Positions 26,914 through 37,241 of a stretch of 64,000 nucleotides of DNA are shown here, in pieces; position 1 is the first letter of the stretch, and each line of letters begins with the position of its first letter. This stretch comes from Microvirga sp. BSC39 (GTDB taxonomy: Bacteria; Pseudomonadota; Alphaproteobacteria; Rhizobiales; Beijerinckiaceae). A program made the position numbers and the translations under genes. The DNA lies in NCBI RefSeq assembly GCF_000739015.1, contig NZ_JPUG01000069.1, positions 1-64,000 on the forward strand, given 5' to 3'. The notes under the pieces were generated by a model. That model saw only the letters and a list, made by a program, of their open reading frames with translations, did not search any database and was not told the origin of the DNA.

Positions 26914-29214
26914 TTAGAAGCGTGTGCCGCCCGTGAACCGGAAGGCCTGGGTGCGGTCGCCGCCGACCAGAGCTCCGTTTCTGATTACACCCTCTTCCTT
27001 GGAGAGTGCGTACGCATAGTCGAAGCGGATCGGACCGAGCGGAGAGGTCCACAGGATCGAAGCACCGACCGACGAGCGCAGCTTGCTGCTGTCTTGGACA
27101 TCGATCCTACCGCCGTCGACACCCTCGAAGACTGTCGGGCCGTCATAGCCGTAGAGCGTACCGGCGTCGGCGAACACGGCGCCTCTCAGACCCAGTTCAC
27201 GCGGCAGGACCGGGATGGGGAACTGCACTTCGAGCGAGCCGCCGAAATAGGTGGTCCCACCGAGGGCATTCGCCCTGCTGTCGGTTGTCGAAATGTCGCG
27301 CGGGCCGATGCCGTTGGACGCGAAACCGCGCACCAGGGACGGGCCCATGAAGAAGTGGTCGATGATCCGCAGATCGCCGCCCGCGTCGCCATTGTCGCCG
27401 AGGCCCATGATGTGGCCGCCCTGGATGCGGGCGATACCGACGACATCCTCGAGGAGTTCACGGTAGTAGCGAGCGTCACCGGTCACACGGAAGAAGCGGG
27501 AGTCGCCGCCAAGTCCGGCGAAGTCCGTCTTCACCTCGCCATAGAAGCCGTTGCGAGGATTACGGGTGCTGTCGAGGGTATTATAGTTGAAGGTCAGGCC
27601 GGCCAGGGAGGTGATCGTCTCGCCCTGAGCGTTCTTGATGGCGAGAGATGCCTCGCCGTTCTCCAGGCAGTTGGTGGCAGTCGTGACCCCGGGGATCGGG
27701 AACGAGCAATCGTTGTACGGACGATCCTCATCGTTCGGGATCGTGATTTCCTGCTGGTACAGCGAGTACCGTGCCGTGACCGTGAACTCTTCCGTGAACG
27801 GAAGGCCCAGGCGCAGCGTACCGCCAGTCATCCGGTTCTCGTAGCGGGAGTACCGGGTCTGGTCGCTGAACTTCGAGAACAGGTCGATACCTGCCGACAT
27901 CCGGTAGCCCAGGAAGTACGGCTCGGTGAACGAGAAGTCGATACCGTGAGCGCGCTGTCCGAGCTGGCCTGCGAGGCGCACGAACTGGCCGCGGCCCAGG
28001 AAGTTGGTCTCGGTCACGGAGACTTCGCCGATGAAGCCGTCGGCCGTCGAGTAGCCGCCCGAGATCGAGAAGGCGCCGGTGGACTGATCTTCCACATCCA
28101 CGTTCACGACCACACGGTCGGCCGAGGAACCAGGCTCGTTGGAGACACGAACCTGCTTGAAGTAGCCGAGATTGTTCAGGCGACGCTCGGCGCGGTCGAT
28201 CAGAACCTGGTTGTAGGCATCGCCTTCGCCGAGCTCGAATTCGCGACGAATAACGTAATCGCGGGTGCGGCTGTTGCCGCGTACGTTGATGCGCTCGATG
28301 TAGATCCGCGGGGCTTCCTCAACCACGTAGGTGAGGCTGATCGTGCGGGTCGACGGGTCGCGGGCACCCACGGGACGCGCGAGGGCGAAGGGATTGCCCT
28401 GACGGGCAACGTTGGCGGTGAGATTCTGAACCGACTTCTCAACGGCTTCGGCGTTGTAGACCGAGCCTTCCGAGGTCGAAATGCCCCTGCGCAGGGCCTC
28501 GGGATCGACTCCGGGCAGACGGGGATCGACGCTCACGCTGCCGACCCGGTACTGCTCACCCTCTTCGACCGCGATGGTGATGACGTAGCCACCGCCATTG
28601 GCATCGAACGCAACGTCGCTGGAGACGATGCGGAAGTCCGCATAGCCGTTCTTCAGGTAATAACGACGGATCAGCTCCAGATCGTTGGCGATGCGGGCCG
28701 GATCATAGACGTCGGTGCTCTTGAGGAAGCTTAGGAGATTCGTCTCGGTGGTCTGCATGACGCCACGCAGGCGGCTGGACGAGACCTGGTTGTTGCCGAC
28801 GAACCGGATTTCCTTCACGCCGGTCTTGTCACCCTCGACGACCGTGTAGACCACGTCCACCGTGCCATTGGGGAGGTCGACCACACGCGGCGTGACCTGG
28901 GCAAGGCCCCGGCCGGACATCCGATAAATCTCGAGGATGCGACCAACGTCGGCATCCACAGCGGCCTGATTGTAGGGCGCGCGAGCGCGGGCCTGGAACT
29001 GATCCTGAAAGGCCGCGCTCTCGACCTTCTTGTTCCCTTCGACCACCACACGGTTGACGATGGGACCCTGAGCGGCCGAAGCACGGCGATTCCTTGGGGC
29101 CACCTGCTGCGCGAAGGCGCTCTCCGCGGCAGTAATCCCAGCCATCAGCGCGCTGATCGCGATAACGGCGGTGGTGGCCGGCTTCTTCCGGCGAGGCGTG
29201 GTCGTCGACATCAT
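26914..29214 (-). CDS. bamA: Outer membrane protein assembly factor BamA
   Basis: A 766-residue outer-membrane insertase. A signal peptide ([20 protein letters not shown]) precedes five POTRA repeats (about residues 50-395), seen as recurrent units such as [20 protein letters not shown], and a 16-strand beta-barrel that ends in [10 protein letters not shown] with the terminal Phe needed for barrel recognition. Loop 6 motif: LVRGF. Two adjacent ATG codons (29214 and 29211) are possible starts. It follows rseP, with a 166-base gap that can hold a promoter. Confidence 0.96.
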   Translation of the reverse strand: MMSTTTPRRKKPATTAVIAISALMAGITAAESAFAQQVAPRNRRASAAQGPIVNRVVVEGNKKVESAAFQDQFQARARAPYNQAAVDADVGRILEIYRMSGRGLAQVTPRVVDLPNGTVDVVYTVVEGDKTGVKEIRFVGNNQVSSSRLRGVMQTTETNLLSFLKSTDVYDPARIANDLELIRRYYLKNGYADFRIVSSDVAFDANGGGYVITIAVEEGEQYRVGSVSVDPRLPGVDPEALRRGISTSEGSVYNAEAVEKSVQNLTANVARQGNPFALARPVGARDPSTRTISLTYVVEEAPRIYIERINVRGNSRTRDYVIRREFELGEGDAYNQVLIDRAERRLNNLGYFKQVRVSNEPGSSADRVVVNVDVEDQSTGAFSISGGYSTADGFIGEVSVTETNFLGRGQFVRLAGQLGQRAHGIDFSFTEPYFLGYRMSAGIDLFSKFSDQTRYSRYENRMTGGTLRLGLPFTEEFTVTARYSLYQQEITIPNDEDRPYNDCSFPIPGVTTATNCLENGEASLAIKNAQGETITSLAGLTFNYNTLDSTRNPRNGFYGEVKTDFAGLGGDSRFFRVTGDARYYRELLEDVVGIARIQGGHIMGLGDNGDAGGDLRIIDHFFMGPSLVRGFASNGIGPRDISTTDSRANALGGTTYFGGSLEVQFPIPVLPRELGLRGAVFADAGTLYGYDGPTVFEGVDGGRIDVQDSSKLRSSVGASILWTSPLGPIRFDYAYALSKEEGVIRNGALVGGDRTQAFRFTGGTRF

Positions 29215-29380
29215 CAACTGGCCCGTTCTTTGTCTTTAATCCCTAGCAGGGGTGTCCCCGCAGGCTGGAGACGAGTGCCCCCAACCTTATCCATGTGAAG
29301 CGCTTGTACAAACTTTCGCCGCTATTGCAAACGGCGCGTCCACAACAGAGTAGCGATTTTTATCCTGCGTGGCGTCCTTG

Positions 29381-30544
29381 TCACGATCCCGGGCTCATAA
29401 AACTGGTGCCAAGGTGAACAAGATCATTCCAGGTGGCGAACAACATGAGCATCGCCACCAGGGCAAACCCGATTCTGAAGCCAATTTCCTGGGCTTTTTC
29501 GCTCAGAGGACGGCCGCGCACGGCTTCAATGGCATAGAACAGGAGATGGCCGCCATCCAGCAGGGGAATGGGGAAAAGGTTAATGAGGCCGATGGAGACC
29601 GACATGAAACCGATCAGGCTGACAAGGCTGTACACCCCGCCGATATCGAAAGCAGTCCCGGAGGCCCGGGCGATTCCGATCGGCCCCGAGAGCTGATCGG
29701 CCGATTCCACCCCCACCACCAGGCGCCGGATGAAGTTGATCGTCCGCTCGACAAGGTTCCAGGTCTCGACCACGGCAGCCTTCAAGGCCCCCCAGGGAGA
29801 ATAGGTCAGGCGTTTGATGGCCGAGGGGTCACGGGAGGCCTCAACGCCCAGAAGGCCGATGCGCTGCTTACCAAATGGACTGGTCCGCTCGACGAAATTC
29901 GGCGTCGCCGTAAGGGCGACCGTTTCGCCGTTGCGCTCCACCGTGAACGCCAGGGGCTCGCCTGCGCTGGAGCTGACAATGAGCTGCATGTCGGCAAAGG
30001 TCTGGATGCTCCTGCCCTCGACGGTCAGGATCAGATCCTTGGGCTGAAAACCTGCCTTCTCGGCCGCGCTGCCCGGCTGAACCGCCTCGATCCGCGGCTC
30101 CAGAACCGCCCGTCCGTTGAAGTAGTTGAAGCCTGCGAAGATCGCGATTGCCAGGATAAAGTTGGCGATCGGCCCCGCTGCCACGATGGCAGCCCGCTTG
30201 GCGACATTCTGGTGAGGGAAGCTGATGGCGCGCTGCTCGACCGGCATCTGATTGAGCTGACCCTGGTCCGGGACGCTCGCGGCGTTGAGATCGCCAACGA
30301 ACTTCACGTACCCTCCGAGAGGAATGGCAGAGATCTTCCACCGCGTCCCCTTCTTGTCCGTCCAGCCGATCAGCTCGCGCCCGAATCCGATGGAGAAGGC
30401 CGTCACGCCAACGCCGCACAGCCGACCGACCCAGAAGTGGCCGAACTCATGAACGAAGACGACCACCGTGAGCACGACGAGGAAAGCGACCAGGGTCAGG
30501 AACAGAGAGCCTGTTGCGCCGCCGATCATCGAGAGAAAGTCCAT
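29381..30544 (-). CDS. rseP: Site-2 protease RseP/MmpA family
   Basis: A 387-residue inner-membrane zinc metalloprotease that cuts membrane-bound substrates such as anti-sigma factors. The active site is HEFGH (32-36) in the first membrane helix. A single PDZ domain lies about 140-210 (VQPGSAAEKAGFQPKDLILT), and the second zinc site LLDGGH is near residue 328. The Caulobacter relative is MmpA. Its place between dxr and bamA is the conserved order. Confidence 0.95.
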   Translation of the reverse strand: MDFLSMIGGATGSLFLTLVAFLVVLTVVVFVHEFGHFWVGRLCGVGVTAFSIGFGRELIGWTDKKGTRWKISAIPLGGYVKFVGDLNAASVPDQGQLNQMPVEQRAISFPHQNVAKRAAIVAAGPIANFILAIAIFAGFNYFNGRAVLEPRIEAVQPGSAAEKAGFQPKDLILTVEGRSIQTFADMQLIVSSSAGEPLAFTVERNGETVALTATPNFVERTSPFGKQRIGLLGVEASRDPSAIKRLTYSPWGALKAAVVETWNLVERTINFIRRLVVGVESADQLSGPIGIARASGTAFDIGGVYSLVSLIGFMSVSIGLINLFPIPLLDGGHLLFYAIEAVRGRPLSEKAQEIGFRIGFALVAMLMLFATWNDLVHLGTSFMSPGS

Positions 30545-30562
30545 CTGTGTCCCTTTCGCGCC

Positions 30563-31747
30563 CTATCGAACCTGTACGGCTTCGACAGGGGCTGGAATGA
30601 GCCTGCGCGCCGTCTCCCGGGCCTCCTGATCGATAGCCAGGGCATCGGGGACGGTCGACGGCGTTGAAATCTGTCTTCCGGAGAAAATCGAGCAAAGCCT
30701 CTCAACAATCTCTGAAATATCATAGAATCCGATTGTGCCTGCCATGTAGGCCTCGACGGCGATCTCATTGGCGGCATTCAGGATCGTGGGCATCGCCCCT
30801 CCTGCCTTGAGCGCAGCCTTCGCCAAGGACAGGCACGGGAACCGGTCCTCATCGGGCCGCTCGAAGCTTAAACGGCCAATCGCGGCAAGATCGAGACGAG
30901 GCAGGTCCATCCTCAGGCGCTTGTCACCCCGGAGCGCATTCGCGATCGGGACCTTCATGTCAGGCAAGGCGAGGCCGGCCGTGACGGCGCCATCGCTCCA
31001 TTGGACAAGTCCATGAACGATGGCCTCCGGATGAACCAGCACATCGAGGCGCTCTGCGCCGAGACCGAACAGATGATGAGCCTCGATCAATTCGAGGCCC
31101 TTGTTCATCAGGGTGGCGGAGTCGATGTTGATCTTCGATCCCATGGACCAGACCGGGTGAGCCGAAGCCTCCTTGGCGCTGGCTTTCGCAATCTGCTCTC
31201 TCGGCGTGTTGCGGAACGGCCCGCCGGTTGCGGTGATGATCGCCTTTTCGACATCCCGGTTGATGCCCGCGGCGAGGGCTTGATCCAACGCATTGTGCTC
31301 GGAATCGACCGGCATGATCTCGGCACCGAGGCGACGAGCATCGGCCATGAAGGCATCGCCGGCGCAGACAAGGCTTTCCTTGTTGGCCAGGGCAATCCGC
31401 CTCCCCGGCTTCAGGGCGGCATAGGTCGGGGCGAGGCCTGCAGTTCCGCTGATGGCGGCCAGGACAATGTCGGTCTCGCGCCCGGCGGCCTCCAATACGG
31501 CGGCCTCGCCTGCTCCGCTCTCGATTCCCGTCCCGGAGAGTGCCTGCCGCAGGGCCTCACCTCCGCGCTCGTCGGCCAGCGCTGCGAATTTTGCCCCAAG
31601 ACGGCGGGCGACCTCTGCCAAGGCCAGAGCATCGCGGCCGCCCACAACAGCCTCGACACTGAGTTCGTCGCGGTGGGCCAGCACCACATTCGCCGTCGAT
31701 CGGCCGATCGAGCCGGTTGCTCCAAGGATCGTGAGGGAACGGGTCAT
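30563..31747 (-). CDS. dxr: 1-deoxy-D-xylulose 5-phosphate reductoisomerase
   Basis: A 394-residue NADPH-dependent enzyme of the MEP isoprenoid pathway. The N-terminal motif is ILGATGSIGRST, the metal and substrate site PVDSEHNALDQAL, and the loop SMGSKINIDSATLMNKGLEL. The ATG at 31747 is taken rather than the TTG 3 bases upstream. It starts 6 bases after the cdsA stop, so the two genes share a transcript. The product feeds undecaprenyl synthesis by UppS two genes upstream. Confidence 0.96.
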   Translation of the reverse strand: MTRSLTILGATGSIGRSTANVVLAHRDELSVEAVVGGRDALALAEVARRLGAKFAALADERGGEALRQALSGTGIESGAGEAAVLEAAGRETDIVLAAISGTAGLAPTYAALKPGRRIALANKESLVCAGDAFMADARRLGAEIMPVDSEHNALDQALAAGINRDVEKAIITATGGPFRNTPREQIAKASAKEASAHPVWSMGSKINIDSATLMNKGLELIEAHHLFGLGAERLDVLVHPEAIVHGLVQWSDGAVTAGLALPDMKVPIANALRGDKRLRMDLPRLDLAAIGRLSFERPDEDRFPCLSLAKAALKAGGAMPTILNAANEIAVEAYMAGTIGFYDISEIVERLCSIFSGRQISTPSTVPDALAIDQEARETARRLIPAPVEAVQVR

Positions 31748-31753
31748 CAAGGC

Positions 31754-32608
31754 CTATACGGTGGGATCGAGGGTCAGAAGAACAAGAGCGACGATGAGGC
31801 AGACAGCCCAAAAGCCATCGAGCCGATCCATGACTCCGCCATGGCCTGGGATGAGGTGACTTGAATCCTTGACCTGGCAATGGCGCTTGAGAGCCGACTC
31901 GCCAAGATCGCCGACCTGGCTGGCGATGGACGCCACGACGGAAAGAGCCGCGATGCCGGTAAAAGTCAGAGGCAGGGCGGCGTCATAGCGCTGACCGACC
32001 CAGGCGACTAGGAGCCCGCACGCGGTTGCGGCAACGACCCCACCGATGAAACCGGACCACGTTTTCTTGGGGCTGATGGGGGGGCAGAGCTTCGGCCCCC
32101 CGAAGGTCCGACCCGTGAAATAGGCTGCGATATCGGTGGCCCAGACCACCGCGAACATCCAGAGCAGGCCGACGATCCCAAGATCCGGATGAGCGCGCAC
32201 GATCGGTGGGATGAGAACGACCGGGGCCGCATAGACAAAGCTGGAAACAGCCCAGACTCGTTTCTGAGCACCGGACACCGCCAAGGCTCCGGCCAGCAAG
32301 AAGGCGAGGCTTACGACGAGGGAGAGCCAGATGCCGGCGCTGAGCAGGAAAAGGAGCGTCAAGGCCGCAAGGCCCAAACCAAGGATGGTCTGGACAAGGC
32401 GACGGGGCTCGATCCCTGTCATGTCGGTCCATTCCACCACGATGGCGATCCCGGCTGCCAGCCAGAACAAGGCAAAAGGCCAGCCGCCCAGATAGGCCGT
32501 GAGGAGCGCGGCGGCCACCATGACAAGGGCCGACAGGACCCTGGCCGACAGTTCCTTGGATGGGACCGGCTTGGGGTGAGGCGGCGATGAGCCTTCGTCC
32601 GCAACCAT
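31754..32608 (-). CDS. cdsA: Phosphatidate cytidylyltransferase
   Basis: A 284-residue membrane enzyme forming CDP-diacylglycerol, the precursor of phospholipids. About eight hydrophobic segments and the C-terminal signature (SQVGDLGESALKRHCQVKDS then PGHGGVMDRLDG) identify it. The start MVADEGSSPP lies 2 bases after the uppS stop; the longer frame start lies inside uppS. Confidence 0.94.
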   Translation of the reverse strand: MVADEGSSPPHPKPVPSKELSARVLSALVMVAAALLTAYLGGWPFALFWLAAGIAIVVEWTDMTGIEPRRLVQTILGLGLAALTLLFLLSAGIWLSLVVSLAFLLAGALAVSGAQKRVWAVSSFVYAAPVVLIPPIVRAHPDLGIVGLLWMFAVVWATDIAAYFTGRTFGGPKLCPPISPKKTWSGFIGGVVAATACGLLVAWVGQRYDAALPLTFTGIAALSVVASIASQVGDLGESALKRHCQVKDSSHLIPGHGGVMDRLDGFWAVCLIVALVLLTLDPTV

Positions 32609-32610
32609 CG

Positions 32611-33378
32611 TCAGACAGCCCGGGCGCTCAGCCCGCCGAAGCGGCGGTCGCGCCTGCAATACTCATCGATGGCGGACTTGAACACCGTCTCGTCGAAATC
32701 GGGCCAGTAGCCCGGCAGGAACACGAACTCGGAATAGGCAGTCTGCCACGTCAGGAAGTTCGAGACCCGCTGCTCCCCGGACGTCCTGATGACCAGATCC
32801 GGGTCCGGTATGCCATGGGTGTCGAGAGCCGCCCCGACCGTATCCATGTCGATATCGGCTGGATCGAGGCTGCCTTCCTTCACCCGCAGGGCCAGAGCCC
32901 GGATGGCGCTCACGATCTCCTGCCGCCCGCCATAGTTGAAGGCGATCACCAGGGTCAGACCCGTGTTGGAACGGGTGAGCTGCTCCGCCTCGTCCAGGAG
33001 GAGGCGGATGTCCGAGGCCAGGCCCTCCCGCTCTCCGATGATCCGGACCCGGATGTTGTTGGTGTGAAGCTCGGCCAGATCATGGCGGACGAACCGCTTC
33101 AGAAGCCCCATGAGATCGGAGACCTCTTCAGCCGGACGCCGCCAGTTCTCGGCGGAGAAGCTGTAGACGGTCAGGTAGCGGATCCCGAGGGCACCCGCGA
33201 TCCGCACGGCCCGACGGATCGCCTCGACGCCGCGCCGGTGCCCCTCGAAGCGGGGCAGGCCCCGTTGAGCAGCCCAGCGGCCATTCCCATCCATGATGAT
33301 GGCAACGTGGGCCGGCATCCCCTCGCCTGCTTCCCTGCAGGCAAAGCCTGGATCCACCCGTTTGGCTTCGCCGCTCAT
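32611..33378 (-). CDS. uppS: Undecaprenyl diphosphate synthase
   Basis: A 255-residue cis-prenyltransferase making the C55 lipid carrier for cell-wall and polysaccharide synthesis. The catalytic Asp30 is in [10 protein letters not shown], with FSAENWRRP and the C-terminal [20 protein letters not shown] signatures. It belongs to the frr-uppS-cdsA-dxr-rseP run found throughout proteobacteria. Confidence 0.96.
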   Translation of the reverse strand: MSGEAKRVDPGFACREAGEGMPAHVAIIMDGNGRWAAQRGLPRFEGHRRGVEAIRRAVRIAGALGIRYLTVYSFSAENWRRPAEEVSDLMGLLKRFVRHDLAELHTNNIRVRIIGEREGLASDIRLLLDEAEQLTRSNTGLTLVIAFNYGGRQEIVSAIRALALRVKEGSLDPADIDMDTVGAALDTHGIPDPDLVIRTSGEQRVSNFLTWQTAYSEFVFLPGYWPDFDETVFKSAIDEYCRRDRRFGGLSARAV

Positions 33379-33407
33379 GATGTCCTGTTCCGATGCACGT
33401 CTGATCC

Positions 33408-33968
33408 TCAGACGTGCATGATTTCCTTTTCCTTGGCGACCAGAATGCTGTCGATCTCGGTCACGAACTGATCCGTCGCCTTCTGCACCTGGTCGGCATG
33501 GCGCTTTCCGTCATCCTCGCTGATCGCGCTGTCCTTCTCAAGCTTCTTGAGGAGATCGAGGCCGTCGCGGCGCACGTGACGAACGGCGACCTTCGCCTCT
33601 TCGGCATATTTGTGCGCGACCTTTACCATCTCCTTGCGGCGCTGCTCGTTCATCTCGGGGATGCGCAGCCGGATGACCTGGCCTTCCGTCTGGGGATTGA
33701 GGCCGAGATCCGACTCGCGGATCGCCTTCTCCACGGCAGCCACCATGCCCCGGTCCCAGACCTGCACGCTGAGCAGGCGCGGCTCCGGCACGTTGACGGT
33801 AGCCACCTGCGAGATCGGCATCGCTGCGCCATAGGCGTCGATCTGGATCGGATCGAGCAGATTCGGGGAGGCGCGGCCCGTCCTGAGGCTGCCCAGGTCG
33901 TTCTTGAAAGCGTTGATGGCGCCCTGCATGCGGCGCTTCACATCGGCGATATCAAAGGTCGTAGCCAT
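33408..33968 (-). CDS. frr: Ribosome recycling factor
   Basis: A 186-residue two-domain factor that splits post-termination ribosomes together with EF-G. Signatures: [19 protein letters not shown] and the C-terminal three-helix region ([20 protein letters not shown]). Length is exactly typical. Follows pyrH after a 70-base gap. Confidence 0.97.
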   Translation of the reverse strand: MATTFDIADVKRRMQGAINAFKNDLGSLRTGRASPNLLDPIQIDAYGAAMPISQVATVNVPEPRLLSVQVWDRGMVAAVEKAIRESDLGLNPQTEGQVIRLRIPEMNEQRRKEMVKVAHKYAEEAKVAVRHVRRDGLDLLKKLEKDSAISEDDGKRHADQVQKATDQFVTEIDSILVAKEKEIMHV

Positions 33969-34038
33969 CGGTTTTGTCCTTACGCGAACTGTCTAAACGG
34001 GCTTACGCCCCCCAAGGTCCCGCATCAAGACCCTTGGA

Positions 34039-34752
34039 TCAAGGGGCGACGACCGTGGAGGGCACTTTCCCCTGGAGAAGAGCCGTGACGGAGCTGGGAG
34101 CATGCACCGAGCCCACGATGATCGACAGCTTGCTCTCGCGAGCCAGTGCGAAGGCCGCCGTGTCCATCACCTTCAGGTCCCTGGCGATGGCCTCGTCATG
34201 GGTCAGACGGTCGAATCGGACCGCATCCGGGTCCTTCTTGGGATCGGCCGAGTAGACGCCGTCCACCTGGGTGGCCTTGAGCACCGCATCGCAGCGCAGT
34301 TCGGCCGCGCGCAGGACCGCGGCGGTATCGGTGGTGAAGAACGGGTTGCCGGTGCCGCCGGCCAGGACAACCACCTGCCCCTTGTCCAGGTGATGCAGGG
34401 CGGGCTGGCGGGCATAGGTCTCGCAGATCGTCGGCATGGAAACCGCCGACATGGTGCGGGCCGGAACGCCGGCGGCGTTCAGGGCCGTCTCGATGGCGAG
34501 CGAGTTCATGACCGTGCCGAGCATGCCCATGGAATCGGCCGTGGGGCGGTCGATCCAGCCGGCAGCGCTCATGCGGGCTCCGCGGATGATGTTGCCGCCG
34601 CCGATGACCACGGCGATCTCGAAGCCGGCCCGGGTGGCCTGGGCGAGATCCTCAGCCAGGGAGGACAGAGTCTGAGGATCGAGCCAGTAGCCGTCGGGAG
34701 CCATCAAGGCCTCACCGGAGAGCTTCACCAGGATGCGCCGGAACGTTGCCAT
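34039..34752 (-). CDS. pyrH: UMP kinase
   Basis: A 237-residue amino acid kinase family enzyme phosphorylating UMP to UDP. Key parts: RILVKLSGEAL, the GGGNIIRGAR loop and TDTAAVLRAAEL. Of two adjacent ATG codons the second (34752) has the better spacing (7 bases) from AAAGG. A strong terminator stands between tsf and pyrH, so pyrH probably has its own promoter or depends on read-through. Confidence 0.96.
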   Translation of the reverse strand: MATFRRILVKLSGEALMAPDGYWLDPQTLSSLAEDLAQATRAGFEIAVVIGGGNIIRGARMSAAGWIDRPTADSMGMLGTVMNSLAIETALNAAGVPARTMSAVSMPTICETYARQPALHHLDKGQVVVLAGGTGNPFFTTDTAAVLRAAELRCDAVLKATQVDGVYSADPKKDPDAVRFDRLTHDEAIARDLKVMDTAAFALARESKLSIIVGSVHAPSSVTALLQGKVPSTVVAP

Positions 34753-34783
34753 CATCAGACCTTTCTTTTCGAACCCTCTCATG

Positions 34784-34811
34784 AAAACGGCGGCTGAGGA
34801 GCCGCCGTTTT
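34784..34811 (-). terminator. Rho-independent terminator between tsf and pyrH
   Basis: A perfect 12-bp stem (AAAACGGCGGCT at 34784-34795 with AGCCGCCGTTTT at 34800-34811) around a 4-base loop, 14 bases after the tsf stop. A/T runs on both sides allow function on the minus strand. Confidence 0.88.
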
Positions 34812-34824
34812 GCTTAAGGTCGAT

Positions 34825-35754
34825 TTAGGCCTTGAGACCGGCCTGGGCGGCCACTTCCGCCGCGAAGTCCGGAGCCTCCTCCTTCTCGATGCCCTCGCCG
34901 AGGGCATAGCGGACGAAGGCCTTCAGGGTCACCGGCTTGCCGGCCTTGCCCTCGGCTTCCTTGAGCACCTGGGTCACGGTCTTGGACGGATCGTGCACGA
35001 AGGGCTGCTCCAGGAGCGTGACTTCCTTGAAGTAGCTCTTCAGGCCGCTCTCGATGATCTTCTGCATGACGTGGTCCGGCTTGCCGGCGTTCTTGTCGCG
35101 CAGAATGGCGCTCTCGCGCTCGACGGTGGCCTGATCGACGCCGGAGGCATCGAGAGCAAGCGGGCTGGTTGCCGCCACGTGCATGGCGATCTGACGGCCG
35201 AGCGTGCCGAGAACAGTCACGTCACCCTCGGATTCCAGGGCCACGAGCACGCCGATCTTGCCGAGGCCTTCGGTGACGGCGTTGTGCACGTAGGACGCGA
35301 TCACGCCCTTCGACACCTCAAGCTTCGTCACGCGGCGCAGGGTCATGTTCTCGCCGATGGTGGCGATGAGCTCCTGCAGCCGGTCCTTGACGGTCGTCTG
35401 CGAACCCGGGAAGTGGGCAGCCTCGAGGGACTCGATGGTGCCGTTGCCCATGAGGCCGATCTTGGCGGCTTCGCGGACGAAGGCCTGGAACTGATCGTTG
35501 CGGGCGACGAAGTCGGTCTCGGAGTTGACCTCGAGGATCGTCGCGGTGTGACCGGACGACTCGACGGCCACGAGGCCCTCGGCAGCGACGCGGCCGGCCT
35601 TCTTGGCGGCCTTCGACAGACCCTTCTTGCGGAGCCAGTCGATCGCGGCCTCCATGTCGCCGTTGGTCTCGGCGAGAGCGGCCTTGCAGTCCATCATGCC
35701 GGCGCTGGTCGTCTCGCGCAGCTCTTTCACCATCGCAGCGGTAATGTTCGCCAT
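34825..35754 (-). CDS. tsf: Elongation factor Ts
   Basis: A 309-residue nucleotide exchange factor for EF-Tu. The N-terminal UBA-like module is [20 protein letters not shown], with [20 protein letters not shown] and the core motif [21 protein letters not shown] lies 6 bases before the ATG. Usual partner of rpsB, 105 bases upstream, with a hairpin in the gap. Confidence 0.97.
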   Translation of the reverse strand: MANITAAMVKELRETTSAGMMDCKAALAETNGDMEAAIDWLRKKGLSKAAKKAGRVAAEGLVAVESSGHTATILEVNSETDFVARNDQFQAFVREAAKIGLMGNGTIESLEAAHFPGSQTTVKDRLQELIATIGENMTLRRVTKLEVSKGVIASYVHNAVTEGLGKIGVLVALESEGDVTVLGTLGRQIAMHVAATSPLALDASGVDQATVERESAILRDKNAGKPDHVMQKIIESGLKSYFKEVTLLEQPFVHDPSKTVTQVLKEAEGKAGKPVTLKAFVRYALGEGIEKEEAPDFAAEVAAQAGLKA

Positions 35755-35786
35755 GGCTGTTCCTTTCAAAGGTTTACGCATAGAGG

Positions 35787-35815
35787 GAGCCCGGCGCTCG
35801 TGGAACGCCGGGCTC
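35787..35815. terminator. Intercistronic hairpin between rpsB and tsf
   Basis: A perfect 10-bp stem (GAGCCCGGCG with CGCCGGGCTC) and a 9-base loop, without T-run. Position suggests partial termination or mRNA protection that sets the ratio of S2 to EF-Ts. Confidence 0.55.
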
Positions 35816-35859
35816 GATCATTCGTTCAAGCGGCGCTGCAGGGTGCGGCGCCGTAAGGC

Positions 35860-36885
35860 TTACGCAGCAGCGGCTTCGATCATCGAGCGGGCCTGGTTGA
35901 TCCAGCCATCGCGCTCGAGGCGGCCGTTCAGCTTCAGGTCCTTGTCGAGCTGGGCGATATCGCCCGGCTGCATGGCAGCGAGCTGCCAGTAGTGGAAGAT
36001 GCCGGCTTCGTTCAGCTTCTTCTCGAGCTGCGGGCCAACGCCGTTGAGCTTGGTCAGGTCGTCCGGAGCGCCGCGGGGAGCAGCCAGACGCTCGAACTGC
36101 TCGCCCTCATAGGCGGAGACGGCAGCCGTGTCGTTGGCCGGAAGCTCTTCAGCCATCGGGTTCTCGGAGGCACCGATGTCGATGCCCATGTCGCCGGCGC
36201 CGCGGGAGATGCCGTCGAGGGCAGCGCGGGCAACCAGGTCGCAATAGAGCGAGATCGCACGGCCGGCGTCGTCATTGGCCGGGACCGGGAAGGTGATGCC
36301 GTCCGGATCGCAGTTCGTATCGACGATGGCCGCCACCGGGATGCCGAGGCGCTTGGCCTCCTGGATCGCCAGCTGCTCCTTGTTGGTGTCGATGACGAAG
36401 ATCAGGTCGGGCGTGCCGCCCATGTCCTTGATGCCGCCGAGGGCGCGCTCGAGCTTTTCCTTCTCGCGGGCGAGCATGAGGCGCTCTTTCTTCGTGAGGC
36501 CCTGGCCGCCGCCGGCGAGGATCTCGTCGACCTTGCGCAGGCGGGAGATCGAGCCGGAGATGGTCTTCCAGTTGGTCAGCATGCCGCCGAGCCAGCGGGA
36601 GTTCACGTAGTACTGCGCCGAACGCTTGGCCGCATCGGCAACCGCATCGGAAGCCTGACGCTTCGTGCCGACGAAGAGCACGCGGCCGCCCTTGGCCACC
36701 GTGTCGCTGACGGCCTGGAGGGCGCGGTGCAGCATCGGAACCGTCTGGGCGAGGTCGATGATGTGGATGTTGTTGCGGGTGCCGAAGATGAACTGACCCA
36801 TCTTCGGGTTCCAGCGGTGGGCCTGGTGGCCAAAGTGAGCGCCAGCCTCAAGCAGGCTGCGCATCGAAAAATCGGGAAGCGCCAT
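35860..36885 (-). CDS. rpsB: 30S ribosomal protein S2 with C-terminal helix-hairpin-helix extension
   Basis: A 341-residue S2, about 100 residues longer than the Escherichia coli protein. The S2 core covers about 1-235 ([55 protein letters not shown]). A linker follows, then a domain at 273-341 ([20 protein letters not shown]) of the helix-hairpin-helix type seen in other alphaproteobacterial proteins. Such extended S2 proteins are known in Rhizobiales. The promoter lies about 100 bases upstream (36991-37019). Confidence 0.96.
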   Translation of the reverse strand: MALPDFSMRSLLEAGAHFGHQAHRWNPKMGQFIFGTRNNIHIIDLAQTVPMLHRALQAVSDTVAKGGRVLFVGTKRQASDAVADAAKRSAQYYVNSRWLGGMLTNWKTISGSISRLRKVDEILAGGGQGLTKKERLMLAREKEKLERALGGIKDMGGTPDLIFVIDTNKEQLAIQEAKRLGIPVAAIVDTNCDPDGITFPVPANDDAGRAISLYCDLVARAALDGISRGAGDMGIDIGASENPMAEELPANDTAAVSAYEGEQFERLAAPRGAPDDLTKLNGVGPQLEKKLNEAGIFHYWQLAAMQPGDIAQLDKDLKLNGRLERDGWINQARSMIEAAAA

Positions 36886-36948
36886 AATCTATTCTCCGGT
36901 TAAGCCTCCGCGGAACAGTGGACCGGACCCTTCCGGCCACCGGGGGTT

Positions 36949-36965
36949 CCTCATGAGTCATGAGG
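36949..36965. repeat. Palindrome in the rpsB leader
   Basis: CCTCATGAGTCATGAGG, a perfect inverted repeat around a central base, within the predicted 5' leader of rpsB. S2 regulates its own leader in Escherichia coli; whether this element does so here is unknown. Confidence 0.5.
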
Positions 36966-36990
36966 GGATTCCGCGTGTGGGATGCGGGCG

Positions 36991-37019
36991 CATATAGGAG
37001 CAAACGCGAGGAAACGCAA
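36991..37019 (-). promoter_or_regulatory. Predicted rpsB-tsf promoter
   Basis: On the minus strand: TTGCGT (37014-37019), exactly 17 bases, TATATG (36991-36996). A strong housekeeping promoter that gives a leader of about 100 bases before rpsB. Confidence 0.75.
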
Positions 37020-37063
37020 GCGGGACGTTCTCCTGCCGGGGCATGGCGCCGTCTCCTCCCCGC

Positions 37064-37241
37064 TGTCATCCCCGCGCAGGCGGGAAGCCATAAACACGAC
37101 GTTTTAGGAAAGGCGGGCAGCGTTACGCTTCATCCTGCCTCGTCAGCGGTTATGGATCCCGGGCTCGGCTGCGCCGCCCCGGGATGACAGCGTTTTATTT
37201 TGAGGACGATCCCGGATCGGCTGCGCCGTTCGGGATGACGA
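37064..37241. repeat. Cluster of three REP-like intergenic repeats
   Basis: Three short elements with inverted ends: 37064-37092 (TGTCATCCCCGCGCAGGCGG), 37149-37190 (ATCCCGGGCTCGGCTGCGCC to GGGATGACAG) and 37208-37241 (GATCCCGGATCGGCTGCGCC to GGGATGACG). The shared GGCTGCGCCG core and GGGATGAC end show they are one family, common between genes in Rhizobiales. Confidence 0.7.
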
